DNA of 64,000 bases from Tateyamaria sp. syn59 (GCF_007995245.1 NZ_VCBA01000010.1:62001-126000), one strand, 5' to 3'. Positions 8,442 to 17,279 are shown, counted from the first letter of the stretch. The notes: generated by a model not told the origin, from the sequence alone. Made by a program: numbers and translations.

Positions 8442-9650
8442 GTGGCGCAGACACCACAACATACCAACTACGATGTCATCATCGTCGGCGGCGCCATAAT
8501 GGGTGCGTCCACAGCGTGGTTTTTGGCAGACAATCCGGATTTCGATGGTCGTGTGCTGGTGGTCGAGCGTGACCCGACTTATTCAGCGTGCTCAACTGCC
8601 CATACCAATAGCTGTATGCGGCAACAGTTCTCGACCGAGCTAAATGTCCGCGTCAGTCAGTTTGCGGCCGATTTTGTAAAGAACATCAGGGACTACATGG
8701 GTGGCGATGCGCGGGTGCCCGAGCTTGGCATTCGCAGCTTTGGCTACATGTATCTGGCCGATAGCGACGCTTTTGCCGACACCCTTCGACAGAACATCCA
8801 TGTGCAACATGCCGCGGGTGCTGCGACACAGCTTATGAGCCCGGACCAGATCAAGGCGGCCTATCCATTCTATAATGTTGACGACATCGTTTTGGGGTCG
8901 ATCAATACCGTGGACGAAGGGTATTGGGACGGTGCGACGGTCTTTGACTGGTGGCGCCGCCAGTCCCGCGAACGTGGGGTAGAGTATATCGAGAACGAAG
9001 TCGTCGCGATGACGCGCAACCCGGCAGGCACCCGCATCGAAAGCGTGACACTGGCCAGTGGTGACATCATCGCCTGTGGTCAGATCGTGAACGCCACGGG
9101 CCCGCGGGCAGCGCGTACGGCGCAAATGGCGGGCATTGATCTGCCGGTTGAGCCGCGCAAGCGCTTTTCCTGGGTCTTCAAGGCCGAGCAGCCGCTTGAT
9201 CGTGATCTGCCGCTCACCATCGACCCATCAGGTGTGCATGTGCGTGAAAACGGGGGCGGCACATATCAGGCGGGGGGGCATTCCGACATCGACCCCGCCG
9301 TTGACTATGACGACTTCGACATGGATCACAGCATTTGGGGAAACCACGTTTGGCCGATCCTAGCCACGCGTATCCCTCAATTCGAGGCGATCAAGGTCAC
9401 CAGTGAGTGGGCTGGGCACTATGCCATGAACACGTTTGACCACAATGCCATCCTAGGTCCGCATCCTGAGGTCAAGAACTTCAATTTTCTCAACGGGTTT
9501 TCCGGCCACGGTTTGCAGCAGTCTCCGGCCATGGGGCGCGGCATGGCCGAATGGCTGACCTATGGCGCGTTCCGAAGCCTCGATCTGTCGCCCTTTGCCT
9601 ACGACCGGCTGGTGACGGACCGACCCATCCTTGAAAAAGCAGTGATCTGA
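8442..9650 (+). CDS. FAD-dependent amine/amino-acid oxidoreductase (DadA/SoxB-like)
   Basis: Flavoenzyme of the D-amino-acid oxidase fold, predicted to oxidise an N-substituted amino acid or similar amine. An FAD-binding VGGAIMGASTAWFLA lies near the N-terminus, followed by VVERD and, near residue 50, STAHTNSCMRQQFS. Near the C-terminus are GLQQSPAMGRGMAEW and GPHPEVKNFNFLNGFSGHG. Length (about 402) is normal. I prefer the GTG at 8442, with GGAGG at 8432-8436; a GTG at 8436 is in frame. It leads a run of four plus-strand genes up to 12486 whose combined substrate I cannot name. It resembles FOXRED1-like and dimethylglycine/sarcosine oxidising enzymes more than classical DadA. Confidence 0.85.
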   Translation: MAQTPQHTNYDVIIVGGAIMGASTAWFLADNPDFDGRVLVVERDPTYSACSTAHTNSCMRQQFSTELNVRVSQFAADFVKNIRDYMGGDARVPELGIRSFGYMYLADSDAFADTLRQNIHVQHAAGAATQLMSPDQIKAAYPFYNVDDIVLGSINTVDEGYWDGATVFDWWRRQSRERGVEYIENEVVAMTRNPAGTRIESVTLASGDIIACGQIVNATGPRAARTAQMAGIDLPVEPRKRFSWVFKAEQPLDRDLPLTIDPSGVHVRENGGGTYQAGGHSDIDPAVDYDDFDMDHSIWGNHVWPILATRIPQFEAIKVTSEWAGHYAMNTFDHNAILGPHPEVKNFNFLNGFSGHGLQQSPAMGRGMAEWLTYGAFRSLDLSPFAYDRLVTDRPILEKAVI

Positions 9651-9660
9651 AGGACCTGAC

Positions 9661-10500
9661 ATGAAGAAACTCGTATTGACCGGCGCGGCCGGTCGGCTGG
9701 GCTCATATCTGCGCGCACCGCTCGCTGAGTTGTGCGACACGTTGGTGTCCACCGACATCGTCGATGCCATCGACTCGCCCTTGCCGAATGAGACTTATGT
9801 CCAAGCCGACCTCGCTGATTTCGACGCGATGGAGGCGGTCGTGAAAGGTGCGGACATGGTCGTGCACTTCGGCGCCTTCGTGGACGAGGGCCCGTTCGAG
9901 ACGCTGCTTGGTCCGAACTTCATAGGGTCCTACAACATTTGGGAGGCGGCCCGGCGCCATGGCACGCGCCGCATAGTCTATGCCTCGTCTATCCATGCAG
10001 TCGGCATGCACCCAAAGACCGACGCCATCGGGATCGACGCCGCCCATCGCCCGGACGGGTTCTATGGCCTCGCGAAGTGCTTTACCGAAGACTTGGCCCG
10101 CATGTACTGGGACAAGGAAGGGATTGAGGCGGTGTGCCTGCGCATCCTGTCCTGCGCCAATGTCACCAACCCGCGTGCTGTCGGGTCATGGCTCAGCTAT
10201 GACGACATGATCCATCTTGTTGAGCGCGCCATCGACACACCCATCGCCGGGTTTTCCATTGTATACGGCGTGTCCGACAACGACCGTGCTCCGGTCGACA
10301 ATTCAGGCGCGCGCCACCTTGGGTTCCGGCCCAAGGACAATGCCGAACAGTTCGCCGACAAGATCTATGCCGAGGCCGGTGTTCTTGACCCGCAGGATCC
10401 CGGCAATTTCTGCCATGGCGGCCCATTTGCCAGCACGCCCATCGGGCGCAGTGCGATGACGGCGCTTAATCTGGATGAGGAAGATACGGGCAAAGACTGA
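9661..10500 (+). CDS. NAD-dependent epimerase/dehydratase-family protein, uronate-dehydrogenase-like
   Basis: Extended short-chain dehydrogenase of 279 residues. It shows a Rossmann GAAGRLG at residues 8-14, an acid after the second strand (STDIVDA) for NAD specificity, VVHFGAF, the catalytic serine in IVYASSIHAVG and the YGLAK motif (YxxxK). FIGSYNIWEAARRHG, CFTEDLARMYWDK and the later GFRPKDNAEQF resemble uronate dehydrogenase, which oxidises galacturonate or glucuronate to the lactone. That is memory-based similarity. The surrounding genes do not otherwise suggest uronate breakdown, so a related polyol or hydroxy acid is equally possible. The gene starts 8 bp after the upstream stop with AAGGACC nearby. 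Confidence 0.8.
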   Translation: MKKLVLTGAAGRLGSYLRAPLAELCDTLVSTDIVDAIDSPLPNETYVQADLADFDAMEAVVKGADMVVHFGAFVDEGPFETLLGPNFIGSYNIWEAARRHGTRRIVYASSIHAVGMHPKTDAIGIDAAHRPDGFYGLAKCFTEDLARMYWDKEGIEAVCLRILSCANVTNPRAVGSWLSYDDMIHLVERAIDTPIAGFSIVYGVSDNDRAPVDNSGARHLGFRPKDNAEQFADKIYAEAGVLDPQDPGNFCHGGPFASTPIGRSAMTALNLDEEDTGKD

Positions 10501-10503
10501 ACC

Positions 10504-11478
10504 ATGCGTATCGACAATCTTCAGTACTGCAACTGGTCAGAGAAGGTCTTTCGTCAAATGCGCGAAGGGCAGGTGGACGCGGTGCATGTCACCATCGCGT
10601 ATCACGAAAACTTCCGCGAAACGGTGCTGAACTTCGAGGCTTGGAACCGCTGGTTCGAGCTGTACCCTGACTTGATCACCAGGGGACTGTGGGCCAGCGA
10701 CATCGACCGTGCGCGGGCCGAGGGCAAGACGGCGATCTTTTTCGGCTTTCAGAACCCTAGCCCCATCGAGGACGATATCGGTCTGGTCGAGATTGTGCAC
10801 ACGCTTGGCGCGCGGTTCATGCAGCTGACGTACAACAACCAGTCGCTGCTCGCGACCGGGTGTTACGAGGATAACGACACCGGCATCACTCGCATGGGCA
10901 AGCAGGTGATCAAAGAGATGAACCGCGTGGGGCTGGTCGTGGACATGAGCCATTCCGCTGACCGTTCGACAATCGAGGCGGCAGACATTTCTGAACGCCC
11001 CATCGCGATCACCCATGCCAACCCGCATGACTGGCACCCCGCGCTGCGCAACAAGCGCGACAACGTGATCAGGGCAGTGACGTCGAACGGGGGTATGTTG
11101 GGCTTTTCCCTGTATCCGCATCACCTCCGGGACGGGTCGAACTGCACGCTTCAGTCTTTTTGTGAGGCGGTCGCACGCACAGCGGATAAATACGGTACGG
11201 ACAGGATCGGCATCGGCTCTGATCTCTGCCAGGACCAGCCCGACAGCGTGGTCGAATGGATGCGTGTGGGCCGCTGGTCCAAGGACATCGACTACGGCGA
11301 AGGGTCGGCCGCAAACCCCGGATTTCCGCCGCAGCCTGACTGGTTCCGCGACAATCGCGATTTCGGCAACATAGAAAACGGCCTGCGTGCCATAGGCATG
11401 TCCGAAGACGAAGTGGCAGGCATCATGGGCCGCAACTGGTATCGTTTTTACGCCGAGAATTTCGGAGCGGCGTCGTAA
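10504..11478 (+). CDS. Membrane-dipeptidase (peptidase M19) homologue with a depleted metal site
   Basis: 324-residue amidohydrolase-fold protein of the renal dipeptidase family (GVEGGH-type enzymes). The conserved core is present: ARFMQLTYNNQSLLATGCYE, LVVDMSHSADRS, IAITHANPH and IGIGSDLCQD. The N-terminal metal motif DGHND is replaced by DNLQYC, and the bridging glutamate position reads FGFQNP. So three usual zinc ligands are lost while two histidines and the aspartate remain. A similar subgroup is, from memory, encoded near dimethylglycine demethylase genes in pseudomonads. The gene follows the SDR by 3 bp and belongs to the same operon. A dipeptidase reaction should not be assumed. Confidence 0.82.
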   Translation: MRIDNLQYCNWSEKVFRQMREGQVDAVHVTIAYHENFRETVLNFEAWNRWFELYPDLITRGLWASDIDRARAEGKTAIFFGFQNPSPIEDDIGLVEIVHTLGARFMQLTYNNQSLLATGCYEDNDTGITRMGKQVIKEMNRVGLVVDMSHSADRSTIEAADISERPIAITHANPHDWHPALRNKRDNVIRAVTSNGGMLGFSLYPHHLRDGSNCTLQSFCEAVARTADKYGTDRIGIGSDLCQDQPDSVVEWMRVGRWSKDIDYGEGSAANPGFPPQPDWFRDNRDFGNIENGLRAIGMSEDEVAGIMGRNWYRFYAENFGAAS

Positions 11479-11541
11479 ACAAGACGGACAGCGCCAGGCA
11501 AACGCCATTCCTTGATCTGAAAGATACAAGGGAGAATTGCC

Positions 11542-12486
11542 ATGACCATCGGATTTATCGGTCTGGGAAATGTGGGTGGCAAGCTGTCCGGCAGTCTGAT
11601 CCGTAATGGCCACTACGTTTCTGTGCATGATCTGAACGCGGATTTCGTGGCCGCAAAGGTTGCGGATGGTGCGCGTGATGGGCAAAGCCCGGCGGCGTTG
11701 ATGCAAAGCTGTGATACCGTGATCACCTGCCTGCCCAGCCCTGCAGCGTCCGCCGCGGTGATGCAGGAGATGCTGCCCCATGTCCGCCCCGGCAAGATCT
11801 GGATGGAGATGTCGACCACCGACGAGGCCGAGGTCAAACGTATCGGCGCGCAGGTGAGCGCGGCGGGTGGTGCGGCCGTCGATTGCCCGGTTTCCGGCGG
11901 TTGTCATCGCGCGGACACCGGCAACATCAGTATCTTTGCAGGCTGTGACCGCCCGACCTTCGAACGCATTCTGCCGCTGCTGACGACGATGGGCCGGCGG
12001 GTCCTGCACACGGGCGATCTGGGCAGCGCGTCGGTGTTGAAGGTGCTCACGAACTACCTTGCGACGGCGAACCTCGTTAGCTGTGCCGAGGCACTGACCG
12101 TGGCCAAGGGCGCGGGCATGGATCTGGGCGTCGCCTATGAGGCGATGGCGATCAGCTCCGGTACCTCTTTTGTGCACGAAACCGAAAGCCAGGTGATCCT
12201 GAACGGATCACGCGACATCTCGTTCACCATGGATCTGGTTGCCAAGGATATCGGTCTGTTTCAGGACGTGGCGGACCGGGCGGGCGTGCCGCTGGACCTC
12301 AACCCGCTGCTGATCACTCTGTTCAACGACGCCATCGCGCGCTTTGGACCGCGTGAGCTGTCACCCAACATCATCAAGCGATTGGAAGAGGCGACTGGCC
12401 TTGACGTCACTGCGCCAGGTTTCCCGGCCCAAATGGTCGATGACGAACCGGAAGCGCGCGGGACAGAGGTGTTTGCCCGGCGCTGA
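11542..12486 (+). CDS. NAD(P)-dependent oxidoreductase, 3-hydroxyisobutyrate dehydrogenase family
   Basis: Beta-hydroxyacid dehydrogenase of 314 residues. It shows the cofactor motif GFIGLGNVGGKL at residues 4-15, the substrate-loop motif DCPVSGGCHRADTG near residue 117 and the catalytic lysine region SASVLKVLTNYL near residue 170. Enzymes of this family oxidise short 3-hydroxy acids such as 3-hydroxyisobutyrate, tartronate semialdehyde or 4-hydroxybutyrate. The substrate here is not evident. It sits 63 bp after the dipeptidase homologue with its own AAGGGAG site and probably closes the operon begun at 8442. The C-terminal extension (EPEARGTEVFARR) looks disordered. Confidence 0.87.
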   Translation: MTIGFIGLGNVGGKLSGSLIRNGHYVSVHDLNADFVAAKVADGARDGQSPAALMQSCDTVITCLPSPAASAAVMQEMLPHVRPGKIWMEMSTTDEAEVKRIGAQVSAAGGAAVDCPVSGGCHRADTGNISIFAGCDRPTFERILPLLTTMGRRVLHTGDLGSASVLKVLTNYLATANLVSCAEALTVAKGAGMDLGVAYEAMAISSGTSFVHETESQVILNGSRDISFTMDLVAKDIGLFQDVADRAGVPLDLNPLLITLFNDAIARFGPRELSPNIIKRLEEATGLDVTAPGFPAQMVDDEPEARGTEVFARR

Positions 12487-12525
12487 CCCCTTGCCCGAGC
12501 GCGACCTGCAAGCTAAGGGCGGGCC

Positions 12526-13020
12526 ATGCAAGGTCTGGATTTCAAAGAGGGCGAAGTCATCGCCACGATCAGCGCGTCCCAGGGACGGCGCATCCTCGGT
12601 ATCGGATCGCTTTGGATCCTGTCCCTGATGGTGATTTACGTGGGTGTCGCGCGCCCGCCAGAGCTTGGCTGGCAGCTGTTTCTGCTGGGCCTGGGCGGCG
12701 GGGCGCTTTGGATCGCGGAAAAGATGCGCCGCGCGACCGCGCTGACGCTGGAACTGACCCCGGAAGAGTTGCGCGATAGTACCGGTCAGATCGTGGCACG
12801 CACCGAAGACATCCATTCCATTGATCGCGGCATGTTCGCCTTCAAGCCGTCAAATGGTTTCTTGTTGCGGCTCAACACGTCCGGAGACCGCGCGTGGCGG
12901 CCGGGCTTGTGGTGGCGGCTTGGCAACCGGGTCGGCATCGGCGGGATGACACCGGGTCACCAAGCAAAATTCATGGCCGAGATCCTCTCGGCCATGATTG
13001 CAGAACGGTCGTCTGACTGA
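12526..13020 (+). CDS. Small membrane protein of unknown function
   Basis: 164 residues that I do not recognise. Two hydrophobic segments (about 25-42, ILGIGSLWILSLMVIYVGV, and 48-65, LGWQLFLLGLGGGALWIA) form a short hairpin. The remainder is soluble and resembles a bacterial PH-like fold: a short strand-rich region (LTLELTPEELRDSTGQIVA), RTEDIHSIDRG, then FLLRLNTSGDRAWRPGLWWRLGNRVGIGG. The C-terminus would be cytoplasmic if both segments span the membrane. It ends 1 bp before the convergent tad-type gene. It lies 39 bp after the dehydrogenase and may share its transcript, but the content is unrelated. Confidence 0.65.
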   Translation: MQGLDFKEGEVIATISASQGRRILGIGSLWILSLMVIYVGVARPPELGWQLFLLGLGGGALWIAEKMRRATALTLELTPEELRDSTGQIVARTEDIHSIDRGMFAFKPSNGFLLRLNTSGDRAWRPGLWWRLGNRVGIGGMTPGHQAKFMAEILSAMIAERSSD

Positions 13021-13021
13021 C

Positions 13022-13573
13022 TTACTCGCTCGTCCAAAGCACACGAGGTGCATATCGCGGGCGAGTGAAGACAAAGTTCTCGATCTCGCGATCTTTCAGC
13101 CCGGTTTCGAACGGCGCGTCATACTTGGCAAATGTCTCGACAACCATCACGCGTTCGTTGTGCGGCATCACCGGCAACAGGTGCTTGAGTTCCTTGACCT
13201 CGTTGTTCGACAGGCCCGGCTTCCAGCCACGTGATTGCGACCAATCGCGTTTGTAGACGTTGTTGTTCGCGTCGTACTTTACGCTGGTTACACGGATAGC
13301 AACGTCACTGGTGGCGTTGTTTGTCAGGTAGGCAAAGATCTCGTGCGTGCCGTTCATGTAGCTGCTGTCGAGCGGCGTTGTCTCGCGAGAGATGATGTCG
13401 CCCAGGGTGTAGGCCGCCTTCTGGTTGATCGCATGCTGGCGATAGGAGTCGAAGATCGCAAACATCGACAGGTAGGCCCAGAAGAGGAGCGGGATAAGGA
13501 TCACAGTTTCGATGGCGATACTGCCCTGATCCTCGTCGCGGAAGGCCCGCAGTTTGGTGATCATGCGTTTCAT
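13022..13573 (-). CDS. TadE/TadG-like pilus assembly protein (minor pseudopilin type)
   Basis: 183-residue protein beginning MKRMITKLRAFRDEDQGSIA. A short positively charged leader, DEDQGSIAIETVILIPLLFWAYL and one membrane helix are the TadE pattern: a prepilin-like segment processed by TadV-type peptidases, with the remainder exposed outside. The start at 13573 overlaps the preceding stop as TGATG. It is the last of three coupled minus-strand genes. No other tad genes (rcpAC, tadABC, flp, tadV) are in the window, so this set is detached from a full Tad locus or serves a different envelope role. Family confidence is good; function is inferred. Confidence 0.78.
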   Translation of the reverse strand: MKRMITKLRAFRDEDQGSIAIETVILIPLLFWAYLSMFAIFDSYRQHAINQKAAYTLGDIISRETTPLDSSYMNGTHEIFAYLTNNATSDVAIRVTSVKYDANNNVYKRDWSQSRGWKPGLSNNEVKELKHLLPVMPHNERVMVVETFAKYDAPFETGLKDREIENFVFTRPRYAPRVLWTSE

Positions 13574-14109
13574 CAGCTTGGCTCCTGCACAAATCCGGAC
13601 ATCGCGGTCATTTTGACCCGGCCTGCGCCGTCCTTGGAGAACGAGGCGCCCAGACCAGTCATCGGAAAGACCGGCTGGAAGGAATAGCACGCGCGCAGCA
13701 TCATCAGCTGGTGCTCACTGCCGTGCACAAAGGTGGTCGATGGCGTCACGGGCAGCGATACGTCGGCGCAATCCACCGTGTTCGGAAAGCCGGAGAACGA
13801 CCGCGCCGAAACAGGCATCATTTCCAGTTTGAGCGCGTTGTCGCAGTCTTCAAGGAAGCCCGAGAACTCACAGACCATCTGCTTGATGTCGCTGTGCGAG
13901 TAGTTGGCCGATGTGTTCAGGCGGACGTTGCGCACCGCCATGTCGAGGCCGCGGTCAAGAAAGCCCTGGCGCACCTGGTAAATGCCAAGCTCGACAGACG
14001 TCATGAAGAGGGTGAACATCAGCGGGATGGCGAGGGCGAATTCCACCACCATGTGGCCGTCTTCGTCACGCCGGAACCGGCGCAGAAGCGTTTTGGGATT
14101 GAAGGTCAT
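13573..14109 (-). CDS. TadE-like pilus assembly protein
   Basis: 178 residues. The N-terminus reads LLRRFRRDEDGHMVVEFALAIPLMFTLF, the canonical TadE leader with E at the fifth mature position followed by a hydrophobic helix, and continues VELGIYQVRQGFLDRGLDMAVRNVR. The exported part has four or five cysteines (CEFSGFLEDC, then VDCADV and RACYSF) that could form disulfides. Its start overlaps the upstream vWA gene stop by ATGA and its stop overlaps the next start by TGATG, so the three proteins are made together and may form one membrane complex. Confidence 0.8.
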   Translation of the reverse strand: MTFNPKTLLRRFRRDEDGHMVVEFALAIPLMFTLFMTSVELGIYQVRQGFLDRGLDMAVRNVRLNTSANYSHSDIKQMVCEFSGFLEDCDNALKLEMMPVSARSFSGFPNTVDCADVSLPVTPSTTFVHGSEHQLMMLRACYSFQPVFPMTGLGASFSKDGAGRVKMTAMSGFVQEPS

Positions 14110-15545
14110 TGGGTCAGCCTCAGTTGGTTGATTTGCTTGGCAATTGCCTCAAAGGCTTCGGTAATCTCGACGCCTTCCACCCGGAAGAAGTGACTGGGCG
14201 ACGATGCGCAGTCTTCCATGACGCCCGCCGAATAGTCGGTGACTTCGAAGCCGACGGACCACACCACGATGCCTTTGGCCTTGGCCGCGTCGCAGATGTC
14301 TTCAAGCATGTCGTCGGCCTGACTGGAGGTATACTTGGTGTAGCGCCAGTTGCTCCAGCTGTTGCGCACGTAGTTGTTCAGATACCAGTGCAGCGGATAC
14401 CGGTTCCAGTGCGCGTACTCCGATGGGCTGTTGTAGTACCACGGTTGAATGCGCGTCGTGTCCACGTTCTGGCCGTCTGTCATCAGAACAACGGTCTTCA
14501 GCGTTTCAACGTCGGTGTATGAGGCCGGGCGGTTTGCAAAGGCGTCATCGACGACGTCGGTGCCCGGCAGCGCAAGATCTTGCGTGATCGGCCGGAAGGA
14601 TGGGTCGAGCAGTGCCACGCCCCACTTCATGCCGAGGTGGATCGACGTATTTGCCCGCGCACGGTAGTTGTTAATTGTGTTCTTGAGCGTGGTCGCGTTC
14701 TGGCTGAACGGCACAATCTCTTCGAAACTCTGCTTTGGGCAGCCGGGATTGCTAACCGGATTTGAATAGTTCCAGCCTTCGTCGAAGTGCTGCATGTGCT
14801 CGTATTCGTTTTCGAGGTCGAGCCCGGCTTCGGAAAAGTCTGCAATCTCGAAATCAATACAATACGAGTAATTGTGCAGCTGGTTCGTCTCCATCCGCGA
14901 GAAGATGTCGTAACCTGCGTTCACCTGCGCGGTGTAGGGGATGAGCGAGACCGAAATGAGGTCGTCGTTCTCGTCCCGGATCACCGTGTCGACAAAGGTT
15001 GTCGCGGCAGTCTGCAGGTTGGCCATCTTGTTGTTCCGACCCATGGAGCCGGAGATGTCCAGAACCATCGAAATCTCGACATTAGACACCCGCTCTTCCG
15101 CTTGCGCCTTGGCTGGCACAGGCAGGGAGTCCACGCCCATCAGGCGCATGAACTGGGTTGCTGTCGTGACATTCGCGGTTGCCGTCACTGTTCGGAAGTT
15201 CAAGCCTTCGTCCACGGTGACTGAACTGAGGTAATTGCTCATACCGGACTTGTCGAAGTAGTCGCGCACGACCGCCTCCGGTTCCAGCGGCTGGTCGAGG
15301 TCGGCGGCGGCCAGCACGGCACGGTCCACCGTGGCCTGCATGCGCGTCCGCTCCATCTCGTTGCGCATCAGATCGACACCGATACCACCTACCAAAATCA
15401 TCATCATAAACATTGCGACGGCGAAGATGGTCATTGCCCCTGACTCTTCCCGCGCAAATCCGGCGACGCTGCTTTTCAGCCCCGCCTTCGTTGTCAATTT
15501 CCGTGTCCACTTCATTGGCTTCGAGCACCTTATCGTTTTGGTCAT
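14106..15545 (-). CDS. TadG-like pilus assembly protein with a von Willebrand factor A domain
   Basis: 479 residues. An N-terminal Flp/TadG segment (EESGAMTIFAVAMFMMMILVGGIGVDLMR, about residues 33-61) provides one membrane helix. A vWA domain follows at about 155-470, with the metal-ion adhesion motif DISGSMG near residue 165 and a later TDGQNVD. An insert rich in Trp, Tyr and Asn lies within the vWA region (around YNSPSEYAHWNRYPLHWYL). The family acts in Tad pilus assembly or adhesion, with the vWA domain outside the membrane. The ATG at 15545 is used. A 273-bp divergent spacer separates it from gdhA. No tad motor genes are in view. Confidence 0.82.
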   Translation of the reverse strand: MTKTIRCSKPMKWTRKLTTKAGLKSSVAGFAREESGAMTIFAVAMFMMMILVGGIGVDLMRNEMERTRMQATVDRAVLAAADLDQPLEPEAVVRDYFDKSGMSNYLSSVTVDEGLNFRTVTATANVTTATQFMRLMGVDSLPVPAKAQAEERVSNVEISMVLDISGSMGRNNKMANLQTAATTFVDTVIRDENDDLISVSLIPYTAQVNAGYDIFSRMETNQLHNYSYCIDFEIADFSEAGLDLENEYEHMQHFDEGWNYSNPVSNPGCPKQSFEEIVPFSQNATTLKNTINNYRARANTSIHLGMKWGVALLDPSFRPITQDLALPGTDVVDDAFANRPASYTDVETLKTVVLMTDGQNVDTTRIQPWYYNSPSEYAHWNRYPLHWYLNNYVRNSWSNWRYTKYTSSQADDMLEDICDAAKAKGIVVWSVGFEVTDYSAGVMEDCASSPSHFFRVEGVEITEAFEAIAKQINQLRLTQ

Positions 15546-15818
15546 ACCGGGCCAGCACGGCCCTTTCGTCCAATGATTGGTGTGGTCTCGGAATGTGGCT
15601 GAATTCGGGCAGAAACAGGAAAGCTGTGAGGAGATTTTGACCGCATTGTCGTCAATCCGGCAGCGTATGCCCGACTGTTTACAATTCGATTAGAAAAGGA
15701 AGCAATCGCGGTCGCAATGCGGCACCGCACAAAAAAGTCGCACCTGTTAATGGAACCGTCATAGGCTGGGATCACAGACTCGTCTCAAGTGAGTCGTGCC
15801 GGAAAGAGGAGAGCCCGG

Positions 15819-17249
15819 ATGAGCCCCAAAAACGAACCCAGTTTCCGTGAAAGTGTGGACATCATGTTCAACCGGGCGGTGGCCCTGATGGATCTGCCGC
15901 CGGGCCTCGAGGAAAAGATACGGGTCTGCAACGCGACTTACACCGTGCGTTTCGGCGTGCGCCTGCGCGGGCAAATCCAGACGTTCACCGGCTACCGGTC
16001 GGTTCACTCCGAACATATGGAACCGGTCAAGGGTGGCATCCGCTTTGCCTTGGGTGTCAACCAGGACGAAGTGGAGGCCCTTGCGGCCCTGATGACCTAC
16101 AAATGCGCGCTGGTCGAAGCGCCCTTTGGCGGATCAAAAGGTGGGCTGCATGTGGACCCCCGCGAATATGACGACCACGAGATGGAACTGATCACGCGCC
16201 GCTTTGCCTATGAGCTGATCAAGCGCGATATGATCAACCCGGCACAAAACGTGCCTGCGCCCGACATGGGCACGGGCGAACGCGAAATGGCGTGGATTGC
16301 GGACCAGTACAAACGCATGAACACGACCGACATCAATGGCGTCGCTTGCGTGACGGGCAAACCGACGAACGCTGGCGGCATTCAGGGCCGGACGGAAGCG
16401 ACAGGGCGCGGCGTGCAATACGCCCTGCGGGAATTCTTTCGCGACACCGAAGGCGTGAAAAAGGCCGGCATGTCCGGCACGCTGGATGGCAAGACCGTGG
16501 TCGTGCAGGGCCTTGGCAACGTGGGATACCACGCCGCCAAGTTCCTGGCTGAAGAGGACGGCTGCAAGATTGTCGGAATTATCGAGCGTGATGGCGCGTT
16601 GGTCGATGATCGTGGCCTCGATGTCGACGCGATACGCAACTGGATTGCGGGCCATGGCGGCGTCGCAGGCTATGCAGACGGCACATATGTCGAGGACGGT
16701 GCATCCGTTCTGGAAAAGGAGTGTGACATCCTCGTCCCGGCCGCTTTGGAAGGTGTGATCAATCTTTCGAACGCGGAAAAGGTCAAGGCGCCGCTGATCA
16801 TCGAGGCTGCGAACGGCCCGGTCACCGCCGGTGCAGACAGCGTTCTGCGGGAAAAGGGAACGGTCATCATACCGGACATGTATGCCAATGCCGGCGGTGT
16901 GACCGTGTCCTACTTCGAGTGGGTCAAGAACCTCAGCCACATCCGATTTGGTCGCATGCAACGCCGTCAGGAAGAAGCGCGACACCAATTGGTCGTCGAT
17001 GAGCTTGAACGCCTCAGCCGTCATCTGGGCGATGCCTGGACGATCACGCCGGATTTCAAGGACAAGTATCTGCGCGGCGCGGACGAGTTGGAGCTGGTCC
17101 GTTCGGGCCTCGATGACACGATGCGTGCGGCTTATCAGTCGATGGCCTCTGTGTGGCATGCGCGCGATGATGTCGATGACCTGCGTACGGCAGCTTATCT
17201 GGTGGCGATTGGGAAGGTCGCGGACAGTTACCGCGCCAAAGGGCTCTGA
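15819..17249 (+). CDS. gdhA: Glutamate dehydrogenase (Glu/Leu/Phe/Val dehydrogenase family)
   Basis: Interconverts glutamate with 2-oxoglutarate and ammonium in the cytoplasm; 476 residues. The substrate-binding half contains EPVKGGIRFALGV, the catalytic-lysine region MTYKCALVEAPFGGSKGG, and PAPDMGTGEREMAWI. The nucleotide-binding half contains VVVQGLGNVGYHAAKF, then PAALEGVINLSNA and VIIPDMYANAGGVTVSYFEW. I use the ATG at 15819 because GGAAAGAGGAGAG precedes it; an upstream GTG is in frame. It is divergent from the tadG-like gene. A GC-rich hairpin follows at 17280. It links ammonium from nitrite reduction, or from amine oxidation, to central metabolism. Confidence 0.93.
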   Translation: MSPKNEPSFRESVDIMFNRAVALMDLPPGLEEKIRVCNATYTVRFGVRLRGQIQTFTGYRSVHSEHMEPVKGGIRFALGVNQDEVEALAALMTYKCALVEAPFGGSKGGLHVDPREYDDHEMELITRRFAYELIKRDMINPAQNVPAPDMGTGEREMAWIADQYKRMNTTDINGVACVTGKPTNAGGIQGRTEATGRGVQYALREFFRDTEGVKKAGMSGTLDGKTVVVQGLGNVGYHAAKFLAEEDGCKIVGIIERDGALVDDRGLDVDAIRNWIAGHGGVAGYADGTYVEDGASVLEKECDILVPAALEGVINLSNAEKVKAPLIIEAANGPVTAGADSVLREKGTVIIPDMYANAGGVTVSYFEWVKNLSHIRFGRMQRRQEEARHQLVVDELERLSRHLGDAWTITPDFKDKYLRGADELELVRSGLDDTMRAAYQSMASVWHARDDVDDLRTAAYLVAIGKVADSYRAKGL

Positions 17250-17279
17250 CAAGCGCTGGGGCGACCCGGAAAACGGCAG

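Noticed and set aside
10537-12177. A 546-codon open frame on the minus strand opposite the M19 and beta-hydroxyacid dehydrogenase genes
   Set aside because: It is a shadow of codon bias: very rich in His and Arg, no domain pattern, and both plus-strand genes are clear family members.
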